Shown here in pieces: positions 33,665 through 45,946 of a stretch of 64,000 bases of DNA. The position numbers were made by a program, and so were the translations under genes. The notes under the pieces are model-generated. The model did no database searches. It worked only from the letters and a program-made list of their open reading frames with translations, and was not told the DNA's origin. The stretch is from the NCBI GenBank assembly GCA_951799425.1, contig OX637391.1, forward strand, positions 13,803,051 through 13,867,050, read 5' to 3'. Numbering within the stretch: the first letter of the stretch is position 1; the number at the start of each line of letters is the position of its first letter. Origin of the DNA: Ilex aquifolium. Its lineage: Eukaryota > Streptophyta > Magnoliopsida > Aquifoliales > Aquifoliaceae.

Positions 33665-35252
33665 GGTACAACAAATTTGTTTCAGGAAATAACAGCTTGA
33701 TTTTCAAAATATGAAAGTGAGTTCATGCAATTGTTAGTTAGCAAACAACAACAAAATATTATATTTTTCGAGAAAAATGGAAAATATATAAAAAAAAATA
33801 GAAAGATAATCTACTAATGGATTAAGCCTGATAGGCATAAATTAAACTACATAGACCTATTTGATTAATTCAAAAGAAACTACATATTTGAAGGTACTCT
33901 GAAGAACCAGAGTGCCCATAAGAACTCCTTAGGGCATCAACCACCAAAAGCTCAATAAACATGTGTAACTGTTTAGGGCATCAACGGACTTCAGAGATTA
34001 GAGCACTTCCATTTCTGTAGCAAACTACCAAAAGTGTTTCGCTTCCATGTGGTCTGTTACTGCATCTATGACTATGAGATTGAGAAACTCAAATTTGAGT
34101 TAATATCTGAGCAAAAAACTTAATTTGATACAAAACACTCTAAATATTATCCTTATATCTTTGGGTAAGAGATTTGAGTCTCTCTTAATTTTTGTCAAAA
34201 ATTTGATCTTCCCTTAATTTAGTATAAATTTGAACCCACTATCTTTTTGATAACAAAACCCTCGACCAAGAGATTAACCCAAAATGAGTGATTCATGTTG
34301 TTGGCTGCCCACACCTCTTTCGAGCTCAAGTCAAGAAAAGGGCCTCTTCACCGCTTGTCAAAATGGGATGTTTTGTGTTCTTTTGATTTGTCGGCGGCAA
34401 TAAATTGTTTTCCACTGTCGTTTCAGTGAGCGAAAATAAAAAACAAGGGCTGTTCAATTTAGAGACAGTATTTGCTTGGTTGCTCTCGGGGCATGGAATG
34501 GGTAAATAATGGAAGATGGTTTTCCGAGCATTTTCAATCAAAATTTAAATTTGAGTCTAGAATTAGATAAAGGCTAGGAGCAATGCTATAAATACCTAAT
34601 TTGCTGACCTAATTTATTATAACATTTGGATTGACTTTGAACCCATTAAATATTAGAAATTTGTGTTAATCTAATGGTTATAATGAAACCAAATTATTAG
34701 GTCAACAAATTAAGTCAATTTTTTAAGTTTTAATAACATTACTCTAAAGGCTAGACATGCTCTTAGACAAGCATTTTATCAAATGCAGAATCAACTCTTA
34801 TGAATACAACGTTATGGAGGAGCATAGAGGTAGTATAATAATATTGCAGTCAACAGCTATAGTCATATATAGGGAATGTAGTGCCGGTACACACTTTAGA
34901 ATTCTAAATGACCAAACCGAGAAGTTCATGTGAAAAAGGCTTGAGAACAAAAAAGGGCTTATTGCTAAATTCAAAAAGACCAAACAGAGAAGTTCTTGTT
35001 GAAAAGGATTGAGAACTAAAAAGGGGCTCATTTCTAAATTCAGAAAGACCAACTGAATTCATCATCATCTCTAAAATATCTCACAGTGAATGACAATAAC
35101 CAGATATTATTCTAGAAGTAAGTCTCAAATGCAAACTTCCCTCACATCAACATGTACAGAATACAAGATCAGAACAAAACTTGATAGAAGTGGGTGCTAC
35201 ACACTGATTAAAATTTTCAGTTAGCAAACCTAGAAATTGTCGGTACACATTG
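33665..35252. other. Segmental copy B, middle part
   Basis: No gene. It aligns with copy A at 33680-34080 and 34740-35250, and with copy C. Between about 34095 and 34560 is B-specific AT-rich sequence flanked by AAATTTGAGT-like motifs, which I cannot assign. The 72-bp tandem duplication shared with A is at 34905-35055. Confidence 0.75.
34578..34744. mobile_element. MITE, 167 bp, hAT-like
   Basis: The ends GAGCAATGCTAT and the complement GAGTAATGTTAT form an imperfect inverted repeat. The flanks are perfect TAAAGGCTAG duplications (34568-34577 and 34745-34754). The interior has ACCTAATTTGCTGACCTAAT. It is the same family as the insert at 23233-23401. Eight bases of the duplication would suit a hAT element; the two extra matches may be chance. 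Confidence 0.8.
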
Positions 35253-35428
35253 TTTTTTTGGTTCAACGGTTGGGGGTATTTGGGTCAGCTTATGCGTATC
35301 TCGATTAATCATCTCTCCGATCTGGTCAAAGGCAGGTCATCCACATCAGGACTAGAGTATTCATGAGAGATAAATCTCTTATAGTTTGACTCCAAGAAAT
35401 TGTCAAGATTCGAATTCAAGACGTCTAG
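35253..35428 (-). mobile_element. Au-like SINE, copy B
   Basis: The 176-bp insert on the minus strand has its A tail at the left (TTTTTTT). It is flanked by an 18-bp duplication, AATTGTCGGTACACATTG and AATTGTCAGTACACATTG (35235-35252 and 35429-35446, one mismatch). On the minus strand it contains GAATTCGAATCTTG (box B-like), AAGAGATTTATCTCTCATGA and GAGATACGCATAAGCTGACC. Copy C has one uninterrupted site. The box A region is missing, so it is probably 5'-truncated. Confidence 0.85.
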
Positions 35429-35429
35429 A

Positions 35430-35984
35430 ATTGTCAGTACACATTGTAATAACATGATAGCTAATACAAACTGAAGTGGCATGATTAATTACTCAATATT
35501 AAAGAATTACAACTAGTGAATAAATGGACATCTTTTTCACCAGCACAATCTGGCATTATCAAACTGTAAGTGTCAAAGTTAAAAAGCTCGTTAAACCAAT
35601 ATTGCCAACCAACATGGTTGTTACTCCTATTAAAGCGAGTGAATAAATGGGCTCGTTTTCATCGACACACTAACATTATCACTACTAGTCTCTCAGAATA
35701 TCTAAAAGAATGCCCCAAACTTACCGAAAATATTGAAAACAGAGAGAATCAACAACTTGGTTATTAATACCTTTGTATGACCAATTAATTCATCTCACAC
35801 AAAAAATTTGGAGGAAGATGCATCATCATAACAACTAAAGACTAAAAGTTCCACATACACACCTATGTAATCAGACCCCTGATACTATTTCTGCGTTATC
35901 GAGGAACGTCCATGTGTAAAGATTTAGTCAAATATATGACAAATGTTGGCTGTTGAGTTCCTCATTGTTTTTCCATGTTCTTCA
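35430..35984. other. Segmental copy B spacer
   Basis: No gene. It aligns with 19272-20130 in A without the Helitron and with 63340-63720 in C. The last five bases (CTTCA) are the left target duplication of the next element. Confidence 0.8.
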
Positions 35985-36490
35985 TGTGTGGGCAAAAATT
36001 CGCATAATCACTGAAATGGTGAAGGTGCGCCCTTGATCTTCGGATATCCTACAGTCCATGAGTTGCAAAAACAGAGAGAGGTTAGAGGGACCCCCGACGT
36101 TGGGCTAGGGGAGGCCCCTCCGATGGCTAAGTCAGTATTGCGATCAATACATGAATAGGCTAGTGTGTAAAACTTAAAAGATGAACAAAAGTGTGTGTGT
36201 GGAGTATGGAGACGAGATGCTCATACTTGAGGCCTCCCTACCTTTGGGTCTTCACCCATCTTTATAGAGAAAGTGGAGAGTTACTTACCGTGGAGAGGTC
36301 ATACTCCTTGAGTTGATACATTATTGAGATATGTGTCTCTGCAGGTATTAAAAATTGTGCTTGACTACAATTGGTTAATCAACAAGGCTGTCAGCTCTGA
36401 ATTGTCTTGAGAAGATAAATCTTGGGTCTTTATTATGATACACCCATGTGATGTGGGGCCCTCCCTAGTGATGCAAAATATGGTCCATCA
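35985..36490 (-). repeat. 3' LTR of the 35985-44052 element
   Basis: It is 506 bp, starts TGTGTGGGCAAAAATTCGC and ends TATGGTCCATCA. The adjoining purine tract is the complement of ACTGGCCCCCAGC (36491-36503). Confidence 0.9.
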
Positions 36491-36503
36491 ACTGGCCCCC
36501 AGC

Positions 36504-37509
36504 TTTTATGTCCTTCGTAATACTAAAAGGGATGAAAGCTACGAAGAATATTCATGTTGCCTCTACTAAGATATAGCTTAGGATAGATACGTCAAAATCT
36601 ACCATATGTCATCAAAGCGATCATGAAGCCCGAATTAAATAGATAATAGCATGCACAAAGTCATAATGCACTTTTCTTTCCTAACAAAATACCAAGATCA
36701 ATATATGTAGAGCTCGAAGATTCTATAATCAACGAATTATAATCTCAATAATCGGAACAATGCGTCTGTCAGATATCGTAGTTGATCTTTTCACGCTCGA
36801 TCTAAAGGATAAGAATATTATAATAGTAGGCCTGACTAATAACAATTATCATACAAGAAATCCCTCACGCCGAGCAATAATGAGGTGTTCCACTAAAAGT
36901 CAGAATAATGGAATCCCAAGCATAATCATAAGATGTTGCCAGAGAGAGCTGAGCATTATTGAAATGCCTCATTAATGGGATGGATAAAAGAATACCAAAT
37001 ATAACCATAAGACGTCGCTGGAGAGAGTCAAGTCCTAAATAGGACGACCATAATTGAACCTCAATCGCATCCAAAGAAGATAAAAATATTCGACTCCCGA
37101 GAAGGACAATAACTGAATCCCAACAAACGATCGCGAGGTGTTGTCCGAGGAAGACCCGACCACTGGCCATTAGAAATGGCCCAAATAAATCTGTCCACTT
37201 AGAGAAAAATCGAGTAAACTTGGCCCATTGAGGTCATAAGAGAAGGCTCAAACATATATGTCCCTTGGCCTCGATAATATCAAGCTGGCAATGAACTCGA
37301 CAATGAGTCTTGTCTTTTCCTGTCATGTTCAAGTAACATTTAAATAAAAGTGTACCTTGTGAAATCGAGTCATGAACATACTAAGCATGTGGTTAGACGA
37401 TTCAAGGGTCTCTCAAATTCTGCTTGCGAGAATATTTACATCTGACCTCTGAACATGCAAGTTGATGTTGGGCCAGTTCTTTTCCTCATAGTTGTATGAC
37501 ATCATGTCA
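36504..37509. other. Interior spacer; no gene seen
   Basis: AT-rich, with loosely repeated phrases such as ATAACCATAAGACGTCGCTGG and CATAATCATAAGATGTTGCC (near 36920 and 37000), which suggest decayed tandem duplication of about 80 bp. No reading frame is credible. Confidence 0.5.
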
Positions 37510-38130
37510 AGGGTCTCACCCAGAGTCTCGTGTCACCTCCCTAAGCAAGGAATACACCCCAATGCAGGTTCTTGAACCCATCTCCAAGAGTATTTATGTT
37601 TCCAATAAGATTTTATGTGCTTTGGCCATGCAAAGGCTTACCCATTTCTAGGGCCCGGAGCCCTTCCAAGTGCCTAAACATGTAGGGCTTCTGGTGCTTT
37701 GGCCATGCAAAGACTTACCCGTGTTCGGGACATAACCCCGGGTCTTATGTCACCTCCTTAAACAAGGAGTACTTCCGAGTCCAAGTTCTTGAACCTGTTC
37801 TCAAGAGGTTTTATGCCTACATTAGGAATTTTAGTACTTTGGCCGAGCAAAGGCTTACCCGTTTCTAGGGTTTGGAGCCCATCAAATGACTAATCACATA
37901 GAGCTTTAGGTGCTTTGGCCATGCAAAGACTTACCCATGTTTGAGGTCTGACCCCAAGTCTCATGTCACCTACTTCAACAAGGAGTACTCCCGAGCCCAA
38001 GTTCATGAACTTGTCCCCAAGAGGTTTTATGCCTACATTAGGACTTTAAGTGCTTTGGTCGAGCAAAGGCTTACCCGTGTTCAAGGCCTGTAGCCCACTA
38101 GGTGTCCACGTGTACTCCTTTTACTCCATC
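37510..38130. repeat. Tandem array, about 217 bp x 2.7
   Basis: Units contain GTCACCTCC, AAGGAGTAC, TCTTGAACC, AAGAGGTTTTATGCCTACAT and two versions each of CTTTGGCCATGCAAAG and CTTACCCGT. They start near 37533, 37748 and 37967. Within each unit the GCTTTGG...GCTTACCCGT phrase occurs twice, a higher-order structure. Confidence 0.85.
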
Positions 38131-39640
38131 AGGAAGAAATGTGTTCCAAAGACTTGCTCGATCTGAGGTTCTTGTCCCCTGTGTGCACAGTGGCTCACAT
38201 GATTCATGATCTGGATATGTCATTTGGCATAGGCTATTCATAAAAAACTTGGCCTAGTGCCCCCATACTGATGTTAGAATCCAAGGAAAGTTGTAAAGCA
38301 ATATTTCATTGTGCTGATCTGAGATCGACCACCCTTCTTCTTGAGTCTGAATATTGCTGGCCATTTCACTCCATTTGTATAGGATAAGGAAGATGATTCC
38401 TACCTTTGACCGAGACTATTGGGCTTTTCCGAGCCACTGATCATTTTTGTGTAATTGTCGAGTACCTCTTCATGTGGATGTGTCCCTTCAAAACCCAATG
38501 ATTTTTTATGGCTGGGAGCTTCACTCATTTTTTCTGATACAAACAATAGGCAGGTCCCTGTAGATCACCTCAAAGGCAAGGTCATTGGAGTGTATCGAGG
38601 TACAAGAACCACCATAACAAATATTTATGGTGTTCGGTGAAATGCCCTAATGAGAAACTTCTTTGAGATTCGGATACTATTTCTACTTGTCTTTGTCGAA
38701 AAATGGTGATAATCCGCAAGTGATCACAAAATGACCTCTCGACCAATCTTGGGTGATGGATCAACCACCTGGGACCAATCATTGATGCCGATGGATGAGA
38801 CTAAGTACCTCGGTATGAAAAACCATTCACATGGCACCATCTATCACTTGCTTGACTTAAATAGCCCAAGAGAATCCTTGAGCCCCGAGGACAAACCATA
38901 ACCTGCTGCTTGATGTGAAGTCGAGCACCACTTGAAGAGAGTTTTGTTCAACTGACACCAAGGTCGAAATAGTGTCGTTAGTTGCAGAGAGACATTCAAG
39001 AAAGGAGACCGAGCAAGGTCTCTTGTCTGGAGGCGGTGCCAACCACCACTTGATGGGCTGACCACCCAAAAATATTCTGGGTTTAGATAATGCCGAGAAC
39101 CATAGTTGAGGCCAACTACCTGAGAGGCCTTGTTCCGAGAACGCGTGGCTTTGGGACATACCCCCACTGTGAGCAATCCCCCGATGCCATGCCAAAATAA
39201 GGAGACTTTTGCGGCTGAGATGCCTTGATGATGCCAAGAAGTTAGATGCTACAAAATGAGTCCTCAGACGAGTTTACACTCGGGATGTGCTAGCTTCCAG
39301 TTAGCTCTGGATTAGTAAGCCGACCATTCCAAACTGTTGTGTGTTATTGGTCATGATGTTGATTAACGTACAACGGCTCCGACCACCATTTAAGCGATGC
39401 TGAGGATGATTGTTTTCTCGGGGAAATGGAGTATATGCCGAGAGATTTCTAAAGACGGAGAGCCCGAGGAATGACATCAAATGATTAGCTTTGGTTGGCA
39501 TTTTAGTTTCCGTAGGCATGAATTTTTGTTTATCAAATGGCTTCCGACAGTATCATTGACGGCTACTTTGAGTACTCCAGATGCTACAGACTGAGCCATC
39601 TTAGGTGATAGATTGATCGTTTGATAGATTAACTTCCTCG
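38131..39640. other. Interior spacer; no gene seen
   Basis: Mixed-composition sequence with several short open frames on both strands (for example 38857-39237 minus). None has a recognisable domain or codon pattern. It is the antisense-gene position by analogy with the Tat elements, but neither the PF04195-like motifs nor a coiled coil is seen. Confidence 0.5.
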
Positions 39641-42262
39641 GGTTGATATTATTTTTTGTGGTATTCCAAATATAGTAAAATCACTTATTGAAATTTCTGA
39701 TATTGTGTAACTTATAATAAAACAATAACAGTCAAGTGCGAAACAGCTACACAGAATATTGAAACCGTTACAGAAGAACTAACGAAACACTTACAATATT
39801 CTTAACGAAACAGTTACATGTAACTGCTTATCAAACCAATATAAATACTAACCCGGTTGCAGAACAGGAACTGTTATTGAACTTTATGTAGATCAAGGCT
39901 AGTGTTTGACACTATGTCCTTAAGACAGATTTCGCCCCCACACACAGTGCTTATGGAATATAAAGCATCTACGTCCCAAGATACAAGGATCATCACACGA
40001 ATAGAAGTAGCACTCCAATCTACCCATCCAGCGAACCAGAAATAGTGTTGTGTACTCTCCAAATGCAGATTGCCTTAACGCCAAAATGCAATGCACTAAT
40101 GTCTGGCTTAACTCTAAAAAATGGAATGATGAATGAATGAATGCAGAATGGTAATGAGAGCCTGTGTATTTATAGACAGTCTGGTGACTGTTCCGGACAG
40201 TCACCATACTAAAAGACACAACCCATAAGACAAATACAATAGTCAGAAGACACTACTTGTGTAACTATTCTTTATGAACAGACATAACTCAAAATTTCGT
40301 ACTGAAGGAAATTACCCTCCGAACCAGTACAAATTCAAATAACAGGTACCGAAATTTAATTTCGGTTCAAAAATTCTCCCCCAGTTAATTAAAAAAAAAT
40401 TCTCTAAAAAGATAGGGCTTGATCACACCCACACCCGTGCCCGGTCGGACCGGGTCGTGGTGTGATGAGGCAGGCGTGCAGCATGCGCGCATGTGTGGTA
40501 GAACTGAAAGCATGTAGATGCTCACTTCGCTCATAAAATTGTGGTACCCCTTGGGGCCCAATCTCATAGAACAAATTTGGCCTATATATGCCCATATAGA
40601 ATTTCTTCCTCAACTAATGTGGGATTGGTGTCAAATCCCACATTGCACAACCTCTATTTTCACATTTCAAGAGGGTCACTTTGGAGCCTATTTTCTCATT
40701 CATTTCTTACTTGATCTGAGCAAGTGAATATACTACATTATTCTCCTCACGGATTAAAATACGAACCCACGAAATTTTACTCGAAACAACGAACAGGTCC
40801 CACTTTAATTTTGGCTCAAAGTTGACCAAAAATTCAGTTTTTACACTTAAAAAACTGTTTTGGTCCAACAATCCCCCGCATGAATGAAAAATTGGCTGTT
40901 AGTATGAAAATGATAATGTGACACACTATAGAGAGTACATCTTTGGAAAGATCATGCATCTAGATAGGTAGCTTTTGGCCTTGAACCTTTCCTAGTGAAA
41001 GCCCATCGGACTTATTGGCTAAATAGTGAACGTGATGTCTTGAACTATTCAGCTGTTTGAAAAATCAAATCGAGTAGATTTCACACAGTCTCTTTCCTAA
41101 TACAATTGATTCTCATGATTGTGTTCATTTTGACCCTAAACAACTCCTGGTTTTCATAAGTGCTTTAGAGAATTCTGCCTTTATAAATTCTCACAGAAGC
41201 GGCCCCTTCACACCCATATAGGTGCCTCTTATTAGAAATATCCTTCAATATCCCAAAGTATAAAAGTCATTAAAAGCATAACTTACCCTAATAAATTATG
41301 CAGGCAGCACTAGGTTATCATAGGAATAGGTAGGAGAGATTATCTCCTTAGTGCTTCTTTTGAATCACGCATAATTCGGTTGTCCCTTTGAACCTAGATC
41401 TTGGGATCTCCAATCAACTAAATTGGGTTGCCATTAAGGTGAATCTTGTGTCATAGGCTTTAGTCTCATTCCCCTTGATGTGCAATTTACTTGTTCTCTC
41501 GTCAAACCTTTAGTAAACGGATCCGCTAGATTATCCTTTAATTTTATATAATCAATAGAAATAATCTCATTCGAGAGTAATTGTCTAACGGTATTATGTC
41601 TACGACGTATATGTCTAGACTTATCATTATACATGTCACTCTGTGCCCTACCAATTGTAGATTGGCTATCGCAATGTATACAAATAATTGGTATAGGTTT
41701 AGGTCATATTAGAATATCCTTTAGAAATTGGTGAAGCCACTCAACTTCCTCTCCTGTTTTATCTAAAGCAATAAATTCAGATTTCATTGTGGATCTAGCA
41801 ATACACGTTTACTTAGAACATTTTTAAGATACAGCTGCACCACCAAGTGTAAAGACATAACCACTTGTGGATTTTGTATCCTTCATATCAGATATCCAGT
41901 TTGCATCATTATACCCTTCACGTATAGCTAGATATCTTATATAGTGCAATCCATAATTCAGAGTATATCTTAAGTATCTAAGAACCCTGATAATTGTCTT
42001 CCAATTGTCTACTTCCGGATTACTCGTATATCTACTCAATTTACTAACTGAGTATGCTATATCCGGTCTAATGCAGTTCATGACATATATTAGACTTCCA
42101 ATAATATGAGAGTATTCCAATTGTGATATGCTTTGGCCAGTATTTTTAGACAAATGAAGATTTATATCAACTGGTGTTCTAGCAATATTGTTTTCATTTT
42201 TGTCGAACTTCTCAAGTATTTTCTCAATATAATGTGATTGAGATAATATAAGTCCACCAGAT
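39640..42262 (-). mobile_element. Ty1/copia relic, minus strand, with two LTR-like segments
   Basis: On the minus strand, 41434-42262 contains Ty1/copia reverse transcriptase/RNase H sequence: [31 protein letters not shown]-like text, [15 protein letters not shown], then SRHIRRRHNTVRQL and DNLADPFTKGL. Next comes a purine tract (complement of ATCCCCCGCATG at 40871) and an LTR-like segment ending CCAACA at 40870. A second purine tract (complement of AATTCTCCCCCAGTT near 40376) and a second LTR-like segment (about 39650-40371, with a minus-strand TATA box near 40170) follow, so two elements may be stacked. The gag, protease, integrase and 5' LTR parts are missing. It is broken. Confidence 0.65.
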
Positions 42263-43530
42263 GCGATTCGAGTTCGCCGACCACCCTTTTGGCCATGCTG
42301 ACGGTGGCGAGACGAAACCCAGTTGAGTTCAAAACCCATAACTAAGTCCTGTAATACTCAGACAATAAAAAAAAAAATCGTGTGCTTATGTATACATGTA
42401 TGAGTTCCCCAAGTGAATAAGTGTTGTTTTTGTCAAATGCTACTGGAGTAAAATGTGGCAACCATGCTGGTTTTTAGGAATAATAAGTTTCTTCCCATTA
42501 AACTACTGTGGTTCTCAAAGAGGGAGGTGGCCAGAGACTTGGCTCATGCAAGGTCGTTTTTCTTTTCTTTTTCTTTTTTTATTTTGGGCCTGCATTTTAC
42601 TCATGCTAGTAGCGGCCGAGAGAGATTGAAAGACCAACCGGCTCATTTCTAAAGCCAAAGGCAGAGAAAATGACATAACTGAGCGAATGACATCATGTAT
42701 TGTGATATTGCCGGGGAGTGCAACCAGAGTGTAAGTTATCATGTGAAGTTGTGTATAGCATGGATTCCTTATGCATAGGCATATTTTTACGAACAAATGA
42801 GGGCAGTAATTGTGCGATGAAACATGTTACTTATCTTTTTATTTGTCGAACACCATATGTGGACATATAATGAGTGACTAGGCAAGTAATTAAAGTGCTC
42901 TCAGACTGGATCGTCTGGCTCCAGTTTGCTGAGGACAATGGACTGGTCGGCATCACGGGGATCCTTCACTATTTTCGGCAAACTCTGAGCGTGAGATCCA
43001 TAAAGCCCGAGCTTTTATATATGCTGAGGTGGGTTAGCACATGCTCAGTGTCGGCGCGGAAGGAAGAGCTTGGCCACTGCTAACGGTGAGACCGAAATCG
43101 TTTCCCACACCTTGTATGCTTGCAATGGAACACTCATAGAGAGGTAAAAGACTTTCCTTCGCCAAAGTACAAACACTAGTCATCTGTTCTAGGAAACAAC
43201 ATACTTTGGGTGTTATGAAGGAAGTCATTTTTATGCCCACCACAAAAGAAACCACTGGTGCAGGAGACTAGGAACACTAGAACTCTATGAATAAAGCTTG
43301 GTGTAAAGATGGTGGGGCCTTTATGCTACTGACTCGTATTGACGTGGATCTGGGATTAACATTCCACCCCATGAATAAACATATACCAGAGACCAAATCT
43401 CATATGGTGAGAAAGTGTGAAACACTGAATGACTGAGTGCTAGAAGACCGAAATACATGAATGGTTCGAAACTTAAGCAGGGCTCACGAATTGGGTAATA
43501 TGAAGATTTAGGGGACACACATGCTTCGTT
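42263..43530. other. 5' interior of the 35985-44052 element; no gene seen
   Basis: On the minus strand this follows the primer site, where gag would lie. The short frames (42515-42796, 43034-43255, 43321-43620 minus) show no gag, zinc-finger or protease motif. Confidence 0.55.
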
Positions 43531-43548
43531 TCCCACGAACGGCGCCAA
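43531..43548 (-). promoter_or_regulatory. Primer binding site
   Basis: The complement reads TTTGGCGCCGTTCGTGGGA next to the right LTR. It is one of four closely similar primer sites in this window. Confidence 0.85.
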
Positions 43549-43550
43549 AT

Positions 43551-44052
43551 TGTGTGGGCAAAAATTCGCACAATCACTGAAATGGTGAAGATGCGCCCCT
43601 GGTCTTCGGATATCCTCCAATCCATGAGTTGCAAAACCAGATAAAAGTTAGAGGGACCCTCGACATTGGGTCAGGGGAGGCCCCTCCAATGCTTAAGTCA
43701 GTATTGCGATCAATACATGAATAGGCTAGTGTGTAAAGCTTAAAAGATGAACAAAAGTGTGTGTGGAGTATGGAGCCAAGATGCTCATACTTGAGGCCTC
43801 CCTACCTTTGGGTCTTCACCTATCTTTATAGGGAAAGTGGAGAGCTACTTACCGTGGAGAGGTCATACTCCGTGAGTTGATACCTTCTTGACATGTGTCT
43901 CTACAGGTATTAAAAATTGTGCTCGACTCCAATTAGTCAATCAACAAGGCTGTCAGCTCTGAGTTGTCTTGAGAAGATAAATCTTGGGTCTTTATTATGA
44001 TACACCCATGTGATGTGGGGCCCTCTTCATTGATGCAAAATATGGTTCATCA
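43551..44052 (-). repeat. 5' LTR of the 35985-44052 element
   Basis: It is 502 bp, starts TGTGTGGGCAAAAATTCGC and ends TATGGTTCATCA, the partner of 35985-36490. Differences cluster in the first 150 bp. Confidence 0.9.
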
Positions 44053-44057
44053 CTTCA

Positions 44058-44929
44058 TATTCTTTAAAAATATATATATTTATACGCATTTATACATCAA
44101 AAAAAAGGAAAAAAGACGAAAAAATCTAGGTGGAAAAATTGAGCAAAGAAAAAGGCATATGAGAGATCTTAAATAAGAAACTAGTATAAGAGCTACTGCG
44201 TGGCTCCATTCTGTCTGCCTATTTGTCTGTAAGGTCTAATTAGTAAGCTACATAAGTAAGTTACATAAGAAATATACTAATTTTCTTCTCCAGCAACAAG
44301 CTTGATGTGAGCCTATTTAGGGCATCGATCAATCTATCACTCAATCAAATACCGCTCTGTCATTGTTTGATTTTTGGTTTTCTGGTCACACTCGCAAGAG
44401 TTCTCCAAATTATACCATTCACATTAAGATTGCACGAAAATGACTTTCGATTAGTATATTTCTTAGAAGGCCAGTTTGATCATTGAATGAAAAACAGAAG
44501 AAAGAAATGGTTACTTTGCGTCCATTGTTTCCCATCAAGAATCCTCTAGTCCTCTTCTTCCTTCTTAATTTACATATCTTCTATTCATAGATGACTCTGT
44601 ATGTCTATTTCTCTCTTACTTGAGCTTTCCTTAGGCCCTTCTCTCTACAAGAGAGAGGTAAGAGAGGAAGGATGGGCAGGGCCGAATTTACAAAGGGGGC
44701 AGCTTTGAAAAATTTTGGGAGTAGTTTGAAATTTTAGAATATGGTAGAGATTGCCCCACTGAAAATTTTTTAAACTTAAGAGTAGTCATGTATTTGCTAA
44801 AATTCTTGGAGTTCCTTTAGACATTAGATAAAGTAAAAGTATCAGGTCACAGGTTTCTCTTTATCATCAGGTCATGTATTTTTGTATGTCTCCTCTTTGG
44901 TCTCTCTTTGTCGACTTCTAGACCTTTGC
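44058..44929. other. Segmental copy B, right part
   Basis: No gene. The stretch 44058-44350 aligns with 63710-63990 in copy C, for example TGGCTCCATTCTGTCTGCCT in both. Beyond that no counterpart is visible in the window. Around 44680-44760 the sequence (AGGGCCGAATTTACAAAGGG) is transposon-like but unassigned. Confidence 0.7.
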
Positions 44930-45243
44930 TCTCTTGACACTGATATCATAGGTGAACAGTGATTATGGTTGAAACTTCATATACTGCTTTGGACCATCAT
45001 CTACACCATATTTGGTTTCAGGCTTCCAATCCCAAGGGGTAAGGAACGAATTATCAGCTTTTAAGGCCACGAATATTGAGTAATCATCCTTGAACTCTCC
45101 ACATTATCCATTTGTTTCTATTGTTGTTCTTGTTGTCGTTTTTCTCATTCTTGATCTTCTTGTCTCTGTTCTTGCTGATATTTTAGTTGCTGATCTTGAT
45201 CTGACTTATATTGTTGCAATTGGAGCAAACGTTGCACTCCGAA
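44930..45243 (-). pseudogene. Scrap of an unidentified host-like gene
   Basis: On the minus strand, a Gln/Lys-rich, probably helical stretch (LQLQQYKSDQDQQLKYQQEQ) is followed, after stops and one frame change, by an open stretch of about 41 codons. That stretch reads EFKDDYSIFVALKADNSF, then LTPWDWKPETKYGVDDG and KQYMKFQP, with a proper TAA stop. The Trp/Asp/Pro-rich tail looks like a real protein C-terminus and not random translation. I do not recognise the family. No start, promoter or intron is visible, so it is a truncated, frameshifted remnant, either of a resident gene or of DNA carried by a transposon. Confidence 0.45.
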
Positions 45244-45361
45244 GGGAAATAAGAATACATCATCCATGATTGAAAAGCTTGAATATGTAGAATTGAGAAT
45301 ATCACCCTCTGCCAAAATTTTATTATTGTATGTTTTTAATTTCTAGGGCAGTAATTAGGGT

Positions 45362-45943
45362 TGTTGATACCTAAAATAAGTTCCAGACATGAGCTCAGGA
45401 GAAGAGGTCAGATCGGGAGGTCGGGCTAGACACACAGAGTTCAGAAAACCAGAGCTAAAGCTCTACCCCGGAAAAGATAATAGCAAGAGTAACTAGGGGG
45501 TAGCTGGATAATAGCCAGCACCCCCAACGGAGTGGAAAGCTAGAATCAAGGCGAATAACTCTCAACTAATCAAGATCCTCTCCTGAAATCTAGGAGAATC
45601 ATACGAATGACAGGCAAGGGTCTCGGCGAAGTCTTACAGAATAGGGAACAACCCTATAAAAACTAGGTAACGCCTCCATTGAAAGGGACGACACAAATTG
45701 TACTGAGGAGGACCATCAAAATTCTAAGAACGATCAATAAAGAAAAAGGGAGGAGGAAGAGCCTCCATTGAAGAGTGTACTAGCTGAGCTTCAGGGCCGG
45801 CGAACCACTATACTTTGTCTGTGCGAATCACCCCAATCCCCCAAGTCTTTTATTGCGAACCCCATGAGCCTTGAAGCTCAGATCCATCTTGTCCAAAACA
45901 ATTCACGCACCTTCTGCTCATCCACATAAAAATAGCATCATCA
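45362..45943 (+). repeat. 5' LTR of the 45362-56057 element
   Basis: It is 582 bp, starts TGTTGATACCTAAAATAAG and ends AATAGCATCATCA. A likely promoter/start region includes CCCTATAAAAACTAGG near 45650. A polyadenylation-like AATAAAGAAAAAGGG lies near 45738. Confidence 0.92.
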
Positions 45944-45946
45944 GTT

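Larger units (their letters stand above)
35985..44052 (-). mobile_element. Pol-less LTR retrotransposon, minus strand, with a copia fragment inside
   Basis: The LTRs are at 35985-36490 and 43551-44052, with a perfect CTTCA duplication (35980-35984 and 44053-44057). The primer site lies left of the right LTR, so the element reads on the minus strand. Apart from the inserted Ty1/copia material (about 39640-42262), the interior of about 4.4 kb has no recognisable gag or pol. It holds a 215-bp tandem array and unassigned sequence. LTR divergence by eye is about 5 per cent, older than the 45362 element. It is probably mobilised by a Tat relative, given the primer site. Confidence 0.85.

Noticed and set aside
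42515-43620. Minus-strand frames where gag would be expected in the 35985-44052 element
   Set aside because: No capsid, zinc-finger or protease motif; lengths are what chance gives.
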